64,000 nucleotides of DNA, from assembly GCA_016714785.1 (NCBI GenBank), contig JADKCC010000002.1, positions 124,001-188,000 of the forward strand, in the 5' to 3' direction. Each line of letters begins with the position of its first letter. Position 1 is the stretch's first letter. Origin of the DNA: Saprospiraceae bacterium (GTDB lineage Bacteria > Bacteroidota > Bacteroidia > Chitinophagales > Saprospiraceae). The position numbers and the translations under genes were made by a program. Below, piece by piece: positions 8,838 to 18,645 of the stretch. The notes beneath the pieces were generated by a model. The model was given only the letters and a program-made list of their open reading frames with translations. It made no database searches and was not told where the DNA came from.

Positions 8838-10079
8838 ATGAACGCATCCATCATCACCGTCGGCGACGAAATACTCATTGGTCAGGTTATAGACACGAAC
8901 TCTGCCTGGCTCGGTCAGCAATTGTCAGATATCGGTATCAGAGTCAGGAAGACTTGGTCGGTAAGTGATGATCATGGCCAAATCATAGTAGCGATGCAGC
9001 AAGCATTGGAAGAAACCGATATTATATTTATGACGGGTGGCTTAGGCCCAACCAAAGATGATATTACCAAAAAAGCGATTGCTGATTTTCTTGGTGTGGA
9101 GATGTATTTTGATCAGCCAACCTTTGAAAGGATTCAAAAGATCTTTGAAAAACTCGGTCGTGTTATGTCACCCAACCATCATGACCAATGTTTGATGCCT
9201 GTAGGAGTGGAAATCTTGCGCAATAGCATGGGTACCGCTCCCGGTATGTTGTTCAGGCACAGAAGTAAACTGATCATATCCATGCCTGGTGTACCGTATG
9301 AAATGACGGCCATTATGAATGAGGAAGTATTGCCGTGGTTATCTCAAAGTTCCGACATTCACATATATCACAAAACCATCTTGACAGCATGCACTGGCGA
9401 AACTATCATCGAAACTGCTATCAGTGATATACTTGACGAAATGCCAGAAAACATCAAAATAGCTTATCTACCATCCATAGCTAGTGTCAGATTGCGATTA
9501 AGCGGTACTGGAAATAGCAACGATGCCTTAGTAGCTGAAGTAGAAAAGTATTCAGATAAGATTGTATCAAGACTTGGTGAAATTGTTTTTGGATATGGAA
9601 ATTCATCCTTAGAGAAAGAAATTTACAATATTTGCATACAAAAAAATCTAAAAATATCCACTGCTGAAAGCTGTACGGGAGGAGCCATTGCCGCTAGGTT
9701 AGTCACCATCCCAGGTTCTTCAGCATATTTTATGGGAGGCATCGTAGCTTATGACAATACTGTAAAAGAAAATCTTCTCAAAGTAAAACCTGAAACCTTA
9801 AATCAATATGGTGCCATAAGTGAACATACGGTCATCGAAATGATACACGGCGTCAATGCTATATTGAAAACAGATATTGCTATATCTATATCAGGTATCG
9901 CTGGTCCGGATGGCGGCACTATTGAAAAGCCCGTAGGCACTATATGGATTTGTGTAGGAAATGATATGGATAAAATCACATACTTACTTAAGGCTGGAAA
10001 AGACAGAGCAAAAAATATCGAAACAGCCACCATTTACGCATTGGACATACTTCGTAAGTTCATCTTAAAGTACTATTAA
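8838..10079 (+). CDS. cinA: CinA-like protein, nicotinamide-nucleotide amidase
   Basis: A 413-residue full-length CinA. The N-terminal 170 residues are the molybdopterin-binding/COG1058 domain (ITVGDEILIGQVIDTNS, then MTGGLGPTKDD). The C-terminal 160 residues are the CinA amidase domain with the STAESCTGG active-site motif and SGIAGPDGG. The enzyme deamidates nicotinamide mononucleotide to nicotinic acid mononucleotide in pyridine nucleotide salvage. It has its own context: 368 bp of non-coding DNA upstream and a gene for a dehydrogenase E2 108 bp downstream. An ATG at 8838 gives the expected N-terminus. Nothing unusual in length or motifs. Confidence 0.95.
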   Translation: MNASIITVGDEILIGQVIDTNSAWLGQQLSDIGIRVRKTWSVSDDHGQIIVAMQQALEETDIIFMTGGLGPTKDDITKKAIADFLGVEMYFDQPTFERIQKIFEKLGRVMSPNHHDQCLMPVGVEILRNSMGTAPGMLFRHRSKLIISMPGVPYEMTAIMNEEVLPWLSQSSDIHIYHKTILTACTGETIIETAISDILDEMPENIKIAYLPSIASVRLRLSGTGNSNDALVAEVEKYSDKIVSRLGEIVFGYGNSSLEKEIYNICIQKNLKISTAESCTGGAIAARLVTIPGSSAYFMGGIVAYDNTVKENLLKVKPETLNQYGAISEHTVIEMIHGVNAILKTDIAISISGIAGPDGGTIEKPVGTIWICVGNDMDKITYLLKAGKDRAKNIETATIYALDILRKFILKYY

Positions 10080-10148
10080 AATGTGTATTTGATTCAACTC
10101 CTTTTTGTATAAAAGAACAAAGATTTTCGTTCAGACAATAATAATTCG

Positions 10149-10156
10149 TAATTTTG
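10149..10156 (+). promoter_or_regulatory. Bacteroidota -7 box (TAATTTTG) upstream of E2 gene
   Basis: TAATTTTG matches TAnnTTTG and lies 32 bp before the ATG at 10188. A loose TTTTCG at 10124-10129 stands where the -33 element is expected. Confidence 0.45.
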
Positions 10157-10187
10157 CGCTTTCATAACCTAACCGAAATCTTATATC

Positions 10188-11507
10188 ATGTCTAAAGTCG
10201 AACTTTTGATGCCCAAAATGGGTGAAAGTATTATAGAAGCGACCATACTAAAATGGGTAAAAAATGTGGGAGACAAGGTTTCTGTCGATGATACTATTTT
10301 AGAAATCGCAACAGATAAAGTAGATTCAGAGATTCCTTCACCTGTTAACGGAGTGATATCAGAGATTCTTTTTCCAGAAGATAGCGTAGTAGAAGTAGGT
10401 AAAATCATAGCAATAATTGCAACAGAAGGAGAAGATGTAAAACCGCTTGCATCTCCATCTGTAAAAGAAGAATCAATCACTGAAGTTACTTTAGTGGCTG
10501 AAAAAATAGTAGCCGATATCCCAACAGTGAATACTGATTTTAATATTTCCAACAGCGAAGATAGATTTTACTCTCCCTTGGTAAAAAGCATCGCCAAAGA
10601 AGAAAAAATAACGCAAGAAGAACTCAATAATATAAAAGGCACGGGAGCCAATGACCGTGTCACTAAACAAGATATATTGAGTTACATTGCAACAAGGTCT
10701 ATTTCCGCTCCTAAGGAATTAATCACAACACCTCAAAAAACTGCAATAACTGCTAGCTCTTCTACAATACCAACCACTGCAAGTACATCTTTGTCAGGCA
10801 ATATAGAAATCATAGAGATGGATCGTATGAGAAAACTGATAGCAGATCACATGGTCATGTCCAAACAGACTTCACCACATGTCACATCTTTTGTAGAAGC
10901 GGATGTGACTAATCTCGTCAAATGGCGCGAAGCGAATAAGAAAAAATTTCAAGAAAAATATGGTACAAACATCACATTTACACCGCTATTTGTCGATGCA
11001 GTAGTAAAAGCAATCAAAGATTTTCCACTGGTCAATATTTCTTTGGATGGTTCTAAAATCATAGTAAAGAAAGATATCAATATCGGAATGGCCGCTGCGC
11101 TACCTAGTGGTAACCTGATCGTACCTGTTATAAAAAATGCAGATTTGTTAAATCTGGCTGGATTAGCCAAAATGGTTAATGATTTGGCTAGTAGAGCTAG
11201 GGAAAATAAATTGAAACCAGAAGAAATTAAAGACGGAACTTTTACAATTACCAATGTTGGTACTTTTGGCAACTTAATGGGTACACCTATTATTAATCAA
11301 CCCCAAGTTGCAATACTAGCCACTGGAGCCATTGTAAAAAAACCAGCAGTGCTCGAAACCGAGTTTGGAGATGTCATAGCTGTTCGCCAAATGATGTTTT
11401 TATCTCTATCTTATGACCATCGTGTAGTTGATGGTTCATTGGGAGGCGCATTTTTAAAACGAATTTCAGATTACTTGGAAAAATTCGATCCAAACACACT
11501 CATTTAA
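10188..11507 (+). CDS. Dihydrolipoamide acyltransferase (E2) of a 2-oxoacid dehydrogenase complex
   Basis: A 439-residue E2 subunit. Residues 2-76 form a lipoyl domain with the lipoylated lysine K44 in ATDKVDSEIPSP. A low-complexity linker follows, then an E3/E1-binding domain (about 128-165, ending NDRVTKQDIL), a second linker rich in Thr/Ser/Ala, and the CoA-dependent acyltransferase core ending with the catalytic SYDHRVVDG. It transfers the acyl group to CoA in a pyruvate or branched-chain 2-oxoacid complex; which one cannot be told because no E1 gene is adjacent. A TAnnTTTG box lies just upstream, and the next gene begins 2 bp after the stop, so the two are probably co-transcribed. Confidence 0.93.
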   Translation: MSKVELLMPKMGESIIEATILKWVKNVGDKVSVDDTILEIATDKVDSEIPSPVNGVISEILFPEDSVVEVGKIIAIIATEGEDVKPLASPSVKEESITEVTLVAEKIVADIPTVNTDFNISNSEDRFYSPLVKSIAKEEKITQEELNNIKGTGANDRVTKQDILSYIATRSISAPKELITTPQKTAITASSSTIPTTASTSLSGNIEIIEMDRMRKLIADHMVMSKQTSPHVTSFVEADVTNLVKWREANKKKFQEKYGTNITFTPLFVDAVVKAIKDFPLVNISLDGSKIIVKKDINIGMAAALPSGNLIVPVIKNADLLNLAGLAKMVNDLASRARENKLKPEEIKDGTFTITNVGTFGNLMGTPIINQPQVAILATGAIVKKPAVLETEFGDVIAVRQMMFLSLSYDHRVVDGSLGGAFLKRISDYLEKFDPNTLI

Positions 11508-11508
11508 T

Positions 11509-13677
11509 ATGAATATCAAGCGCTTAGTTATTTTAGTTTTTATAATAAATTTAGTTTTTATACACAATACTTATGCTCAGAAAGCTCAACTCAAACAAGG
11601 TAATATTTACTTTGAAGCAGGAAAATATAACCAAGCACTTAAAGCATTCAACACTTATAAAAAGACAATAAAAGAACCACAAACTTTAATCAAAAGAGGT
11701 ATTTGCTACTTAAAAACAAATCAGCCTGATGAGTGTATAGAAGATATGGCAGCCGCACACCAATTAAAATCACTTGATAATACCCGATTTAAGTATAGTG
11801 CAATGGCTTATTTTGCTAAGGGAGAATATATAGACGCAGCACGATTTTATAAAACTTATCTCAATACACTAAAAACAAACTCAGATGAATGGATCAAAAT
11901 TGTTTCTGAAATAAAAAAATGTGGATTCGCCAAAAATAAAAGGTTTAATTCACAAATAGCATTTGTTGAAAACCTTGGTGGCTATGTGAATACTGAATTT
12001 GACGAATATGGCCCTGTACAGAGCCCAACAAAAGTAAATAGATATTATTTTTCTTCTACGCGTAGTGAGTCAACTGGTGGACTTAGGAATGGAGAAGGGT
12101 TAACTGATGTAATAAGAGGTTTTTATTCATCAGATATCTATTATGTGGATCTAAAAGATGGTAATTGGAGCAGTGTTTTACCGTTTGACAATCTTATAAA
12201 CACTTCAAAAAGTGAAAGAATACAAGATTTTAGTAGTGACGGATCTATCATGTTTTACACCAAAGAAAATATTCAGAATAAAGGAATTCTTTATACAGAT
12301 ACTTTTCAGTTAGACAAAAACTTAGAAAGACTTCCTACACCACTATATAACTTTCCTTTTAATGGAGATAATGGAGATAAAGACCTTCATTTTTTTAATG
12401 ATAGCCTTATCATTTTTTCTTCAAACAGATCTGGAGGGTTTGGTGGATATGATATTTATTATGCTATTTTATCCAATAATGTTTGGTCGGAAGCCACAAA
12501 TTTTGGCCCTGTTTTAAATTCTTCTTCTAACGAGGTTAGTCCTTATTTAACTAAAAATAGCAAATTTTTATACTTTTCATCCGATAAGCCTGAAACATTG
12601 GGAGGATATGATATTTTCAAATCTGAATATAAATATGACCAATGGACAGAAGCTATAAATCTCTTTGCACCAATAAACTCACCAAGAGATGATATTGATA
12701 TGGAGATCTCTGCTGATGGTATGACCGCCATCTTTGCATCTAATAGAATAACATCCAAAGGTGGTTTTGATTTATACATGGCTTACTTCAAAGAGCAAAT
12801 CATAGATCAATTAGAGTACACTGAAACACCAATATTTGTGGAACCTCTTATGGTAGCAGACGTATCTCAAGACTCTATCACATTAATTAAGCAAAATGTA
12901 ATCAAAGAAATAATTACTCCAAAGCCAATGCCCGAACGCGAGTTAGTAGGGAAACCTTTATATTATACAAGTGATGAAGATGTATTAAATATTAGTAATG
13001 TAAACCAACTTAAAAAGATTGCTGAAATGATGGTAATCTATCCTTTGAGTAAGATTATGCTTTGGAGTCACTCAACTTCTGAGGGAAGACAAGAAATAGA
13101 TTTATATTTTTCTATCAAGAGAGCTGAAAAAATATCAGAACAATTACAAAAATTTGGTATTGGATTGAATCGGATTCAAATGTTTGGATGCGGATCCAAT
13201 TTTCCATTGGCAGCACCCTATCTCAATAATATACCATCAAGTCTTGCAGAAAAGACCAATAAAAGGATTGACTTTAACATCATTTCTGATAGTTCCACTA
13301 CCATTAAAGTAACCTATGATCTGCCAATTGTAGCGGAACAATACAGGGACACTAAGTGGGACATATTTAATGACAAAAATAAGGGTGTAACATTTAGAAT
13401 ACAATTTGCCGAAGCCATTCAAATGTTGAAAAATGATATTTTGAATCATTATACAGACATTATTATTGAGAAGTCTGCTGATGAATCAAAATATATATAC
13501 ACTATTGGTAATTTTAAAACTTATAGTGATGCCTTAAAAGTAAAAGAACAGTTGGCAAGTAAGTATGTTATTGATACCCAAATAAATGCTTATCATCAAG
13601 GAAGGAAATTAAATAAACAAGAAGCATTAAAGCTTTCTGTGGATTTTGATCAGTTAGAATACTTTTTAAAAGAATAA
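11509..13677 (+). CDS. Envelope protein with TPR, PD40, OmpA-like and SPOR-like regions
   Basis: A 722-residue exported protein with a signal peptide ending near residue 23 (HNTYAQ). TPR-like helices cover about 24-130. PD40/WD40-like strands follow at about 160-430, with repeated YFSS(T/D)...GG.DI blocks. An OmpA-like region lies at about 485-600 (IMLWSHSTSEG...RAEKISEQL), and the end resembles a SPOR domain (YIYTIGNFKTYSDALKVKEQL spans it). This order resembles PorE-type and related peptidoglycan-anchoring proteins of type IX secretion, but the OmpA motif is degenerate and the PorE regulatory domain is not evident. The role is probably structural, linking outer membrane and cell wall. Start 2 bp after the E2 stop suggests an operon. 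It ends at a bidirectional terminator. Confidence 0.75.
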   Translation: MNIKRLVILVFIINLVFIHNTYAQKAQLKQGNIYFEAGKYNQALKAFNTYKKTIKEPQTLIKRGICYLKTNQPDECIEDMAAAHQLKSLDNTRFKYSAMAYFAKGEYIDAARFYKTYLNTLKTNSDEWIKIVSEIKKCGFAKNKRFNSQIAFVENLGGYVNTEFDEYGPVQSPTKVNRYYFSSTRSESTGGLRNGEGLTDVIRGFYSSDIYYVDLKDGNWSSVLPFDNLINTSKSERIQDFSSDGSIMFYTKENIQNKGILYTDTFQLDKNLERLPTPLYNFPFNGDNGDKDLHFFNDSLIIFSSNRSGGFGGYDIYYAILSNNVWSEATNFGPVLNSSSNEVSPYLTKNSKFLYFSSDKPETLGGYDIFKSEYKYDQWTEAINLFAPINSPRDDIDMEISADGMTAIFASNRITSKGGFDLYMAYFKEQIIDQLEYTETPIFVEPLMVADVSQDSITLIKQNVIKEIITPKPMPERELVGKPLYYTSDEDVLNISNVNQLKKIAEMMVIYPLSKIMLWSHSTSEGRQEIDLYFSIKRAEKISEQLQKFGIGLNRIQMFGCGSNFPLAAPYLNNIPSSLAEKTNKRIDFNIISDSSTTIKVTYDLPIVAEQYRDTKWDIFNDKNKGVTFRIQFAEAIQMLKNDILNHYTDIIIEKSADESKYIYTIGNFKTYSDALKVKEQLASKYVIDTQINAYHQGRKLNKQEALKLSVDFDQLEYFLKE

Positions 13678-13704
13678 AAGGCCCGCAATTTGCACGGACC
13701 TTTT
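13676..13704. terminator. Bidirectional terminator between convergent genes
   Basis: AAAAGGCCCG pairs with CGGACCTTTT (one internal C/A mismatch) around a short AT loop, with A and T tracts on both sides. It can end both the OmpA-like gene (plus) and the carbonic anhydrase gene (minus). Confidence 0.75.
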
Positions 13705-13718
13705 ATTCACTATTAAAA

Positions 13719-14363
13719 CTATACGGGCATCATATCCAATCTATAAACATCCGGCAACTCATTATTGCTTCCGTAATTTACGCCTAAGTCTTTTACCAAA
13801 CCATCATGTATGGAATAAACCCAACCGTGAATCCAAAGATCCTGTTCTTTATTCCAAGCACGTTGAACAATAGATGTTTTGGCAAGATCCATTACTTGTT
13901 CTATTACATTAAGCTCCACAAATCTATCAAATTTTTTCTTTTCATCTTCAATAGCATCGAGCTCACGATAATGAAATCTGTACACATCCTTAATGTGCCT
14001 TATCCAATTGTCTATTAAGCCAATATTAGCGTTACCCAGAGCTGCCTTCACACCACCACAGCCATAATGTCCACAAACAATCACATGTCTGACTTTAAGT
14101 ACATTTACTGCATAATCTAAAACGCTTAGCATATTCATATCAGAATGTATCACCATATTGGCTATATTACGATGCACAAATACTTCGCCTGGTTGTGTGC
14201 CTGTAATCTCGTTTGCTGGCACTCTGCTATCTGCACATCCTATCCAAAGCAAAGGTGGTGTTTGACCTTCGCTTAATCTACTAAAGTATTCTGGATCACT
14301 TTCTATTTTTTGGGTTACCCAATTTCTATTATTTTCTAATATTTTTTTATAAAATTCACTCAT
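13719..14363 (-). CDS. Beta-class carbonic anhydrase
   Basis: A 214-residue beta-carbonic anhydrase that interconverts CO2 and bicarbonate. The zinc site is intact: C43 and D45/R47 in GCADSRVP, and H99 and C102 in GHYGCGG. It has no signal peptide, so it acts in the cytoplasm. The start lies 1 bp from the stop of the upstream SulP transporter, so the two are one operon, which points to a bicarbonate transporter coupled to hydration chemistry. A second carbonic anhydrase lies at 18646 on the other strand in the same arrangement; the two share motifs but are clearly different subfamilies. Confidence 0.95.
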   Translation of the reverse strand: MSEFYKKILENNRNWVTQKIESDPEYFSRLSEGQTPPLLWIGCADSRVPANEITGTQPGEVFVHRNIANMVIHSDMNMLSVLDYAVNVLKVRHVIVCGHYGCGGVKAALGNANIGLIDNWIRHIKDVYRFHYRELDAIEDEKKKFDRFVELNVIEQVMDLAKTSIVQRAWNKEQDLWIHGWVYSIHDGLVKDLGVNYGSNNELPDVYRLDMMPV

Positions 14364-14364
14364 T

Positions 14365-16038
14365 TTAAATTTGTTTAATTAATTGACCAATATAAGTTTT
14401 TGCTGCTTCAGCGCATAGTAACTCATCATCAAATATAGTGTTTATTTCTACTACATTAGGGATCAGTAATATATTTCTCATCATAGCTTCTGGTTGTTTT
14501 TGTAAATTTAATAAATAGACCTGCACCCCTTTTTGCTCAAGATTTAGAATTATGGATTCCAACGAATATAATCCTGATTGGTCTATGTAGGGGACATGTT
14601 TCAAATCTATGATCAGAAGTTTTATATCTTCAGAAACCTTCTTACTTAGTTGCATGAAGTATTCACTATTTCCGAAAAATAGGGGACCATTTATCCTTTT
14701 GATCGAAACATAAGGTCTGATACCTAACGCAATATGATATCTATCATGAAGTTTTTCAGCCTCTTGAGATGTCTGTATCGTAGTAGAAGTCGAATCTTTT
14801 TGGGTGATATCGCCCATCTGCTTGATAAATATCACAGAAGAAATAATCATACCTGCCGCAACTGCTTGCAATAAATCCACAAATACGGTAAGAATGAGAA
14901 CTGTTATTAAGACGATGGCATCAGTTTTAGTGATTTTACCGATATGGCTTAATCCTCTCCTATCCACTATACTTATACCAACAGTAAGTAGAATACCCGC
15001 CAATACCGGTATGGGAATTAAAGAAGCAAGAGAACTTAAACCCAGTAATACCAATAATAGAAAAACTCCATGAATGGCTCCTGAAATTTTAGTAGTACCG
15101 CCAGAGTTTATATTTACCAATGTTCGCATTGTAGCACCAGCACCGGGTATTCCTCCTATAAACCCTGCTACCACGTTTCCAATACCTTGACCTATTAGTT
15201 CTTTATTAGAATCATGGCTTGTTCTCGTCACATTGTCCGCTACTACAGATGTCAATAAACTATCGATCGCACCTAGTGCAGCAAGAGTGATAGCAGGCAT
15301 CCAAATTATTTTTATATCATCTATTGCTAAATAAATGTCATAATGTAACTTGGGTAATCCTGATGGAATATCCCTAATGATGGCTACATCAATAGAAAAC
15401 ACTAAAGATAAAACAGACACTAATACCAGTGCTACTAATGTACTAGGTATTACTTTAGTTATCTTTGGAAATAAATATACAATCAACATTGTCAATGCAG
15501 TTAATGCCACCGATGGCCAATGAATATTACTTAAGGGATTTCCTAAGTTTGAAATAATCTCAATAATTGATTTGGGCGAAGTATATCCAAGCATTGGAAA
15601 CAGCTGTAGTAAAATTATGATCACACCTATACCCGTCATAAAACCAGATACTACAGGGTAAGGTATATATTTGATATATTGACCGATCTTAAATAAACCC
15701 ATTAAAATCATAAATCCACCTGCAAGGATAAAACAAAGCAAAATTGTTGGTAATGCCGTTTCTAATGAACCCTTTTCTGCAATTATCAGCGCCACCATAG
15801 ATGCTGTCACTACCGTCATAGGACCAGTTGGCCCACTAATCTGAGAATTGGTACCGCCAAAAATAGCCGCAAAAATACCTAAACCAATAGCACCATATAA
15901 TCCAGCAGCCGCTCCCATACCTGATTGTACTCCAAATGCTAAAGCAAGAGGCAATGCTACAATGCCCGCTGTAATACCACCGAAAATATCACCTTTCAGT
16001 GCTTTTTTATTTAGTTCCATTAAATAATTTTTTAACAA
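14365..16038 (-). CDS. SulP family anion transporter with STAS domain
   Basis: A 557-residue SulP/SLC26 permease. The N-terminal region carries GGITAGIVALPLALAFGVQSG, the conserved SulP entry sequence, followed by about ten to twelve hydrophobic segments. The last 120 residues form a STAS domain (LLIIDLKHVPYIDQSGLYSL). Substrates of the family are sulfate, bicarbonate and similar anions; the adjacent carbonic anhydrase 1 bp downstream favours bicarbonate. A small exported protein gene lies 29 bp upstream on the same strand. The whole unit mirrors the SulP/carbonic anhydrase pair at 17004-19269. Confidence 0.93.
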   Translation of the reverse strand: MLKNYLMELNKKALKGDIFGGITAGIVALPLALAFGVQSGMGAAAGLYGAIGLGIFAAIFGGTNSQISGPTGPMTVVTASMVALIIAEKGSLETALPTILLCFILAGGFMILMGLFKIGQYIKYIPYPVVSGFMTGIGVIIILLQLFPMLGYTSPKSIIEIISNLGNPLSNIHWPSVALTALTMLIVYLFPKITKVIPSTLVALVLVSVLSLVFSIDVAIIRDIPSGLPKLHYDIYLAIDDIKIIWMPAITLAALGAIDSLLTSVVADNVTRTSHDSNKELIGQGIGNVVAGFIGGIPGAGATMRTLVNINSGGTTKISGAIHGVFLLLVLLGLSSLASLIPIPVLAGILLTVGISIVDRRGLSHIGKITKTDAIVLITVLILTVFVDLLQAVAAGMIISSVIFIKQMGDITQKDSTSTTIQTSQEAEKLHDRYHIALGIRPYVSIKRINGPLFFGNSEYFMQLSKKVSEDIKLLIIDLKHVPYIDQSGLYSLESIILNLEQKGVQVYLLNLQKQPEAMMRNILLIPNVVEINTIFDDELLCAEAAKTYIGQLIKQI

Positions 16039-16067
16039 AATATTCTAAAATCGACTTATAAATAGTA

Positions 16068-16355
16068 TTAGTAGAACATTTTATTGGGTGGTGGAGTCTC
16101 TACAAACATTATTGGAGACATTTGAGCTTTTGAGGTAAGAGTAGGAATTGATTTGTTTTTTATAACGTTATTCTGTAATTTATCAAAGCTAGAACCTAAT
16201 GTTACGAATGTATATTCTAATATTTTATGCTCAGTAGATTGTTCTTCATTATTTTCTTCCGTAACAACAATCAATGAAGATTTTGACAATATTGTAATTT
16301 GTACTATACTTTGAATAGTAAATAATAGTACTAATAAAATTAAATATTGCTTCAT
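16068..16355 (-). CDS. Small exported or membrane-anchored hypothetical protein
   Basis: A 95-residue protein with an N-terminal hydrophobic segment (YLILLVLLFTIQSIVQI), a charged middle (TEENNEEQSTEH) and a proline-rich end (ETPPPNKMFY). I do not recognise the family. It lies 29 bp before the SulP gene on the same strand and is likely in its operon. A similarly built small gene sits divergently at 16436-16738 before the second SulP unit. It is probably a real gene given start, length and context, but its function is unknown. Confidence 0.55.
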   Translation of the reverse strand: MKQYLILLVLLFTIQSIVQITILSKSSLIVVTEENNEEQSTEHKILEYTFVTLGSSFDKLQNNVIKNKSIPTLTSKAQMSPIMFVETPPPNKMFY

Positions 16356-16435
16356 ATTATATTAAAAAGTCATTAACTTCTAAAGTAATTTGGTTCAATT
16401 TGAACAAAGATAATACATTATTAGTTTATGAAGTG

Positions 16436-16738
16436 ATGAAGTTAAATAATGTATTTATAATTTGTATAGCTTTCTTTATGATGAGCACCACAACAGGTGA
16501 TCTAGCTAATTATTTTTACAAAGTTAAAAATACCGTTGCAATATTAGAAGAAGAAAACCATAACACAAATTGTGAAAAAAAAGCAGATGATAAATTAATC
16601 AAGTTAAATCTACCTACTAATACTAACTATTTCGAAATTAATTTATACAACAGGAAAAAAAATTACTGCTTTCATTTTTCGGATTTTAATAATATTTCGG
16701 ATCTATATTTAGATTTAGAAAACCCTCCAGAAGTTTAA
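16436..16738 (+). CDS. Small exported or membrane-anchored hypothetical protein
   Basis: About 100 residues from the ATG at 16436; an in-frame TTG at 16400 is less likely. It has an N-terminal hydrophobic stretch (NNVFIICIAFFMMSTTTG), an acidic middle (ILEEENHNTN) with two cysteines overall, and the end DLENPPEV. Architecture and the PP ending resemble the divergent small gene at 16068-16355, so the two may be distant relatives. It lies 265 bp upstream of the second SulP gene. No function can be assigned. Confidence 0.5.
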   Translation: MKLNNVFIICIAFFMMSTTTGDLANYFYKVKNTVAILEEENHNTNCEKKADDKLIKLNLPTNTNYFEINLYNRKKNYCFHFSDFNNISDLYLDLENPPEV

Positions 16739-17003
16739 CCTATCTTTTTCCTTTGCTATTTTGCCTTTGTGGTAGATGGCATTAATTTTATTAATTAGAC
16801 TCTTAATAATCTGTTTTAAGCAAATAATAGTATAGTTAATAATTTGATCTAAATCCATAATATTTTTTTTAACTAAAATATTTGTAGGTATATACCTCCA
16901 ATATACAAGTAGGTTATTAAGCACAGTTCTTTTTGACATTAAAATTCGTGTCAAATAGTTACGGATTGCTTTTAAAACTTATTTGATCTTAACATTACAA
17001 AAA

Positions 17004-18599
17004 ATGAAAAATTTTAATTCTTATTTCAAACACATAAAATCAGATTTCCCAGCTGGTTTAGTAGTATTTTTGGTAGCGTTACCATTATGTCTAGGTATAG
17101 CTATGGCATCGGGAGCACCATTATTTTCTGGGATTATTGCTGGTATCATAGGTGGTTTGGTAGTAGGAGTATTGAGTGGGTCACATGTAAGTGTGAGTGG
17201 ACCGGCTGCCGGATTGGCTGCTATCGTGCTATCATCGATTAGTTCTTTGGGTTCATTTGAATTGTTTTTGCTGGCAGTGGTATTATCAGGATTTATTCAA
17301 CTGGTCTTAGGCTTTTTAAAAGCAGGAAGCATCTCTAATTATTTTCCCAATAATGTTATCGAAGGCATGCTCGCAGGTATTGGAGTCATCATTTTTTTAA
17401 AACAAATACCTCACGCTTTCGGATATGATAAAGATGTAGAAGGAGACCTTGCTTTTGTAGAAAAAACAGGTGGAAATACGTTCACCACATTAATGGAATC
17501 TTTTGACCACATCAGTCCAGGTGCAACACTCATTACATTAGTATCGCTAGCGATATTAATTACTTGGGATAAAGTTCCTTCACTTAAAAAGATAAAACTT
17601 TTACCAGGTGCATTAGTAGCTGTGTTAGTAGGTATTATTATCAATGAAATATTTGTAAGGACGGGCTCAAATATGGCTCTAGATAAAGCACATCTAGTGA
17701 CTCTTCCTGTTTTAAATAATTTAAGTGAGATTGGTACTTTGTTTACATTACCTGATTTTAGTGGATTGACTAATAAATCAGTATGGATAATGGCTGTTAC
17801 CTTAGCTGTTGTAGCATCCATTGAAACATTATTGTGTATAGAGGCTGGAGATCGAATGGATATATATAAAAGATATAGTAGTACCAATACTGAACTTAAA
17901 GCACAAGGTATTGGTAACCTTCTTAGTGGTTTGTTGGGCGGTTTACCAATGACCTCGGTGGTAGTCAGAACTACAGCCAATATCAACGCTGGGGCAAGAA
18001 CTAAATTATCTGCCATCATTCATGGTGTTTTTTTATTGGTGAGTGTTTTGGCTATACCTACATTACTTAATAAAATTCCATTGGCTACTCTGGCTGCTAT
18101 CCTTCTTTTGATAGGATACAAATTGGCTCATCCTGATAAAGTAAGAAAATTCTGGGCTCAGGGCAAGTTTCAATTTATTCCATTTATAGTTACATTACTG
18201 GCAGTAGTGTTTACAGATTTATTGACTGGTGTAGCGATAGGAATGTTTATTAGTATATTGTTTGTTTTACAGGGCAATCTCAAGCGCGCTTACTATTTCA
18301 GAAAAGAAACCTATCATACAGGAGATGTTATACACATTGATTTGGCTCAGGAAGTTTCTTTCCTTAATAAAGCTGCTATTAAACTCACCTTAGGGCACCT
18401 TCCTGAAAACAGTACAGTAATCATCAACGCAGCACAGTCAGAGTATATCGCTCATGATGTACTGGATCTAATCAAAGAATTTAAAGAAGCAGGTGGCCCT
18501 GAGAAAGGTATCAAAGTAGAATTAGTCGGCTTTAAAGATAAGTACAAACTTGAAAACACATTGGAAGATAATAGGCATACTTGGGTAGAAGGTAATTAA
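17004..18599 (+). CDS. SulP family anion transporter (second copy)
   Basis: A SulP permease of 531 residues from the ATG at 17004 (an in-frame TTG at 16983 would add seven). DFPAGLVVFLVALPLCLGIA is the conserved entry motif, and VSGPAAGLAAIV and a GLLGGLPMTSVVVRT block follow in the membrane core. The C-terminal 100 residues form a weak STAS-like region (VIINAAQSEYIAHDVL). It belongs to a different SulP branch from the copy at 14365. Carbonic anhydrase starts 46 bp downstream, so bicarbonate uptake is the likely role. The protein is cytoplasmic-membrane located. Confidence 0.93.
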   Translation: MKNFNSYFKHIKSDFPAGLVVFLVALPLCLGIAMASGAPLFSGIIAGIIGGLVVGVLSGSHVSVSGPAAGLAAIVLSSISSLGSFELFLLAVVLSGFIQLVLGFLKAGSISNYFPNNVIEGMLAGIGVIIFLKQIPHAFGYDKDVEGDLAFVEKTGGNTFTTLMESFDHISPGATLITLVSLAILITWDKVPSLKKIKLLPGALVAVLVGIIINEIFVRTGSNMALDKAHLVTLPVLNNLSEIGTLFTLPDFSGLTNKSVWIMAVTLAVVASIETLLCIEAGDRMDIYKRYSSTNTELKAQGIGNLLSGLLGGLPMTSVVVRTTANINAGARTKLSAIIHGVFLLVSVLAIPTLLNKIPLATLAAILLLIGYKLAHPDKVRKFWAQGKFQFIPFIVTLLAVVFTDLLTGVAIGMFISILFVLQGNLKRAYYFRKETYHTGDVIHIDLAQEVSFLNKAAIKLTLGHLPENSTVIINAAQSEYIAHDVLDLIKEFKEAGGPEKGIKVELVGFKDKYKLENTLEDNRHTWVEGN

Positions 18600-18645
18600 T
18601 ACAATAAACACAGAATTTTGAAATTAAATAATTAATAAAATAAAA

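Noticed and set aside
16715..16954. 79-codon minus-strand frame after the small gene at 16436
   Set aside because: It overlaps the end of that gene and covers the likely promoter region of the second SulP gene; Lys/Ile/Asn-rich, without motifs.
17411..18019. 202-codon antisense frame inside the SulP gene
   Set aside because: Shadow of the strongly conserved SulP frame on the other strand.
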